DNA from: WLWS01 sp965243105
GTDB lineage: Bacteria; Pseudomonadota; Gammaproteobacteria; Eutrophobiales; Eutrophobiaceae
Length of the DNA: 64,000 bases
Assembly (NCBI GenBank): GCA_965243105.1
Contig: CBDEUC010000003.1
Coordinates: forward strand, 1,240,001-1,304,000
Direction of reading: 5' to 3'
Part shown: piece by piece, positions 63,287 through 64,000 of the stretch
Numbering within the stretch: position 1 is the first letter of the stretch
Layout: each line of letters starts with the position of its first letter
Position numbers and translations under genes: made by a program
The notes under the pieces: model-generated
The model's database searches: none
Told to the model about the DNA's origin: nothing
What the model saw: only the letters and a program-made list of their open reading frames with translations

Positions 63287-64000
63287 CTACGAAAAAAAGA
63301 CGAAGTTACGTACTTCTATGCTCTCGCGAGGCTCAAAGTTGTTGCTTTCATCGGGAAAATGGAACGCGGTGTGTATACAATTCTTTGCGATTGCAGCGGG
63401 ATTTGAATCAAAGGTCTTGATCAGGAGCGCCTCGCCAGACTGCATTGCATCGAAGTAGTACCAGCGATGTGCCGGGTTATAGTAGGCCATGGTAAGTTCT
63501 CCCGTGCGCTCCTTTGCAACGCGTACGACATCAACCAGCTCTTCTTTTTTCACTGACTGGGCATCACACACCGCCAGTGGTGTGCTTTTTACCGGGTTAC
63601 GAATAGTGCGCCAGAAGTTAACGATTTGAAAATGCTGTTTAAGGAGATTCTTCGCTTCTTCGGGTGGAAAAAGATCTCGTACCCTCTGCGGGCCGGATTT
63701 GGCGGTGTAATCATTATGGACTACCGTGCTCGGCTCCCTGCTATTCCTGTCTCCGCGGACACCTGCATTATCAGAGCGCAGGGTGAAATCAAATGCCACT
63801 ACCCTTGTCGCACCGGTCTCGCGGGCAATATATGACTCCACCCGGGGAAGAAAACTCTCCTTCACCGACTCTTCGTCGTACAGGTCTACTTGATCAATCT
63901 GCGCTTGCACCAGCCTGAAGCCCTCACGGTCGAGACTGAATTCCCTGCCTGGTTCAGTCCGGCCATTTGTGATGGCGACCCTGCGGGTTTCAAAATTACC
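63287..64000 (-). CDS. CmcJ/NvfI-family oxygenase or hydroxylase (partial at window edge)
   Basis: An open frame of at least 238 residues that runs off the right edge. The visible part matches the CmcJ/NvfI family, which includes 2-oxoglutarate-dependent-like hydroxylases: VHNDYTAKSGPQRVRDLFP, FWRTIRNPVKSTPLAVCDAQSV, and AYYNPAHRWYYFDAMQSGEALLIKTFDS, ending in TAFHFPDESNNFEPRESIEVRNFVFF. Upstream of the GTG at 63910 the frame remains open to base 64000 with protein-like sequence (REFSLDREGFRLV), so the start is outside the window. Substrate unknown. Confidence 0.8.
   Translation of the reverse strand, partial: GNFETRRVAITNGRTEPGREFSLDREGFRLVQAQIDQVDLYDEESVKESFLPRVESYIARETGATRVVAFDFTLRSDNAGVRGDRNSREPSTVVHNDYTAKSGPQRVRDLFPPEEAKNLLKQHFQIVNFWRTIRNPVKSTPLAVCDAQSVKKEELVDVVRVAKERTGELTMAYYNPAHRWYYFDAMQSGEALLIKTFDSNPAAIAKNCIHTAFHFPDESNNFEPRESIEVRNFVFFS

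Overview
The window looks like a chromosomal segment of a Gram-negative gammaproteobacterium, probably aquatic or marine. Support comes from outer-membrane lipoproteins, a TonB protein, an OmpA-type lipoprotein, a PEP-CTERM protein, an FhaB-like giant exoprotein and a bd-type quinol oxidase. The genus cannot be named from this sequence. Almost all the DNA is coding, with short intergenic gaps and many ATGA or TGATG overlaps.

Layout. 0-19.3 kb: a small glycine-zipper lipoprotein, then a single 6132-residue TPS/FhaB-like exoprotein built from at least four families of long tandem repeats. No TpsB transporter gene lies in the window. 19.3-28.6 kb: a Tat-exported carotenoid oxygenase, a small membrane protein, two cupins, a SulP-STAS-cNMP transporter, a DUF2189 membrane protein, an OmpA lipoprotein and the quinol oxidase pair cydAB. 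28.6-41.7 kb: a selenium region. It has a complete selenocysteine decoding set (selD fused to a flavoprotein domain, selA, selB and tRNA-Sec) and three genes interrupted by one in-frame TGA each, read here as selenoproteins: a peroxiredoxin-like protein directly upstream of selD, and two paralogous carboxymuconolactone decarboxylase/AhpD-like proteins on the minus strand on either side of the sel genes. A divergent Nramp-like transporter, a PEP-CTERM protein and a UbiD-family decarboxylase lie in the same stretch.

41.8-46.5 kb: two envelope proteins, a DMT transporter, a YHS-domain protein with two palindromic operators next to a divergent TetR regulator, and a methyltransferase. 46.5-64 kb: an accessory, apparently catabolic region. 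It holds a p-cresol-methylhydroxylase-like flavoprotein with its cytochrome c, a molybdopterin oxidoreductase, an isochorismatase-type hydrolase, a cobalt-type nitrile hydratase operon, an alpha/beta hydrolase, a glutaredoxin-DinB fusion, an aspartate-dehydrogenase-like protein with a sodium symporter, and several SnoaL/NTF2-like proteins. The window ends with a gluzincin-like metalloprotease, a TonB protein and a partial CmcJ/NvfI-family oxygenase.

The most notable feature is the selenium region. The decoding machinery sits beside three of its probable clients, all in thiol-redox (peroxidase or AhpD-like) folds. Each client shows a TGA in the redox motif followed by a hairpin at nearly the same spacing. 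Other notable items are an M48 peptidase fused to a type-IV-pilin-like tail, a TetR double operator, a possibly leaderless cydA promoter, and a 129-bp imperfect palindrome next to tRNA-Sec.
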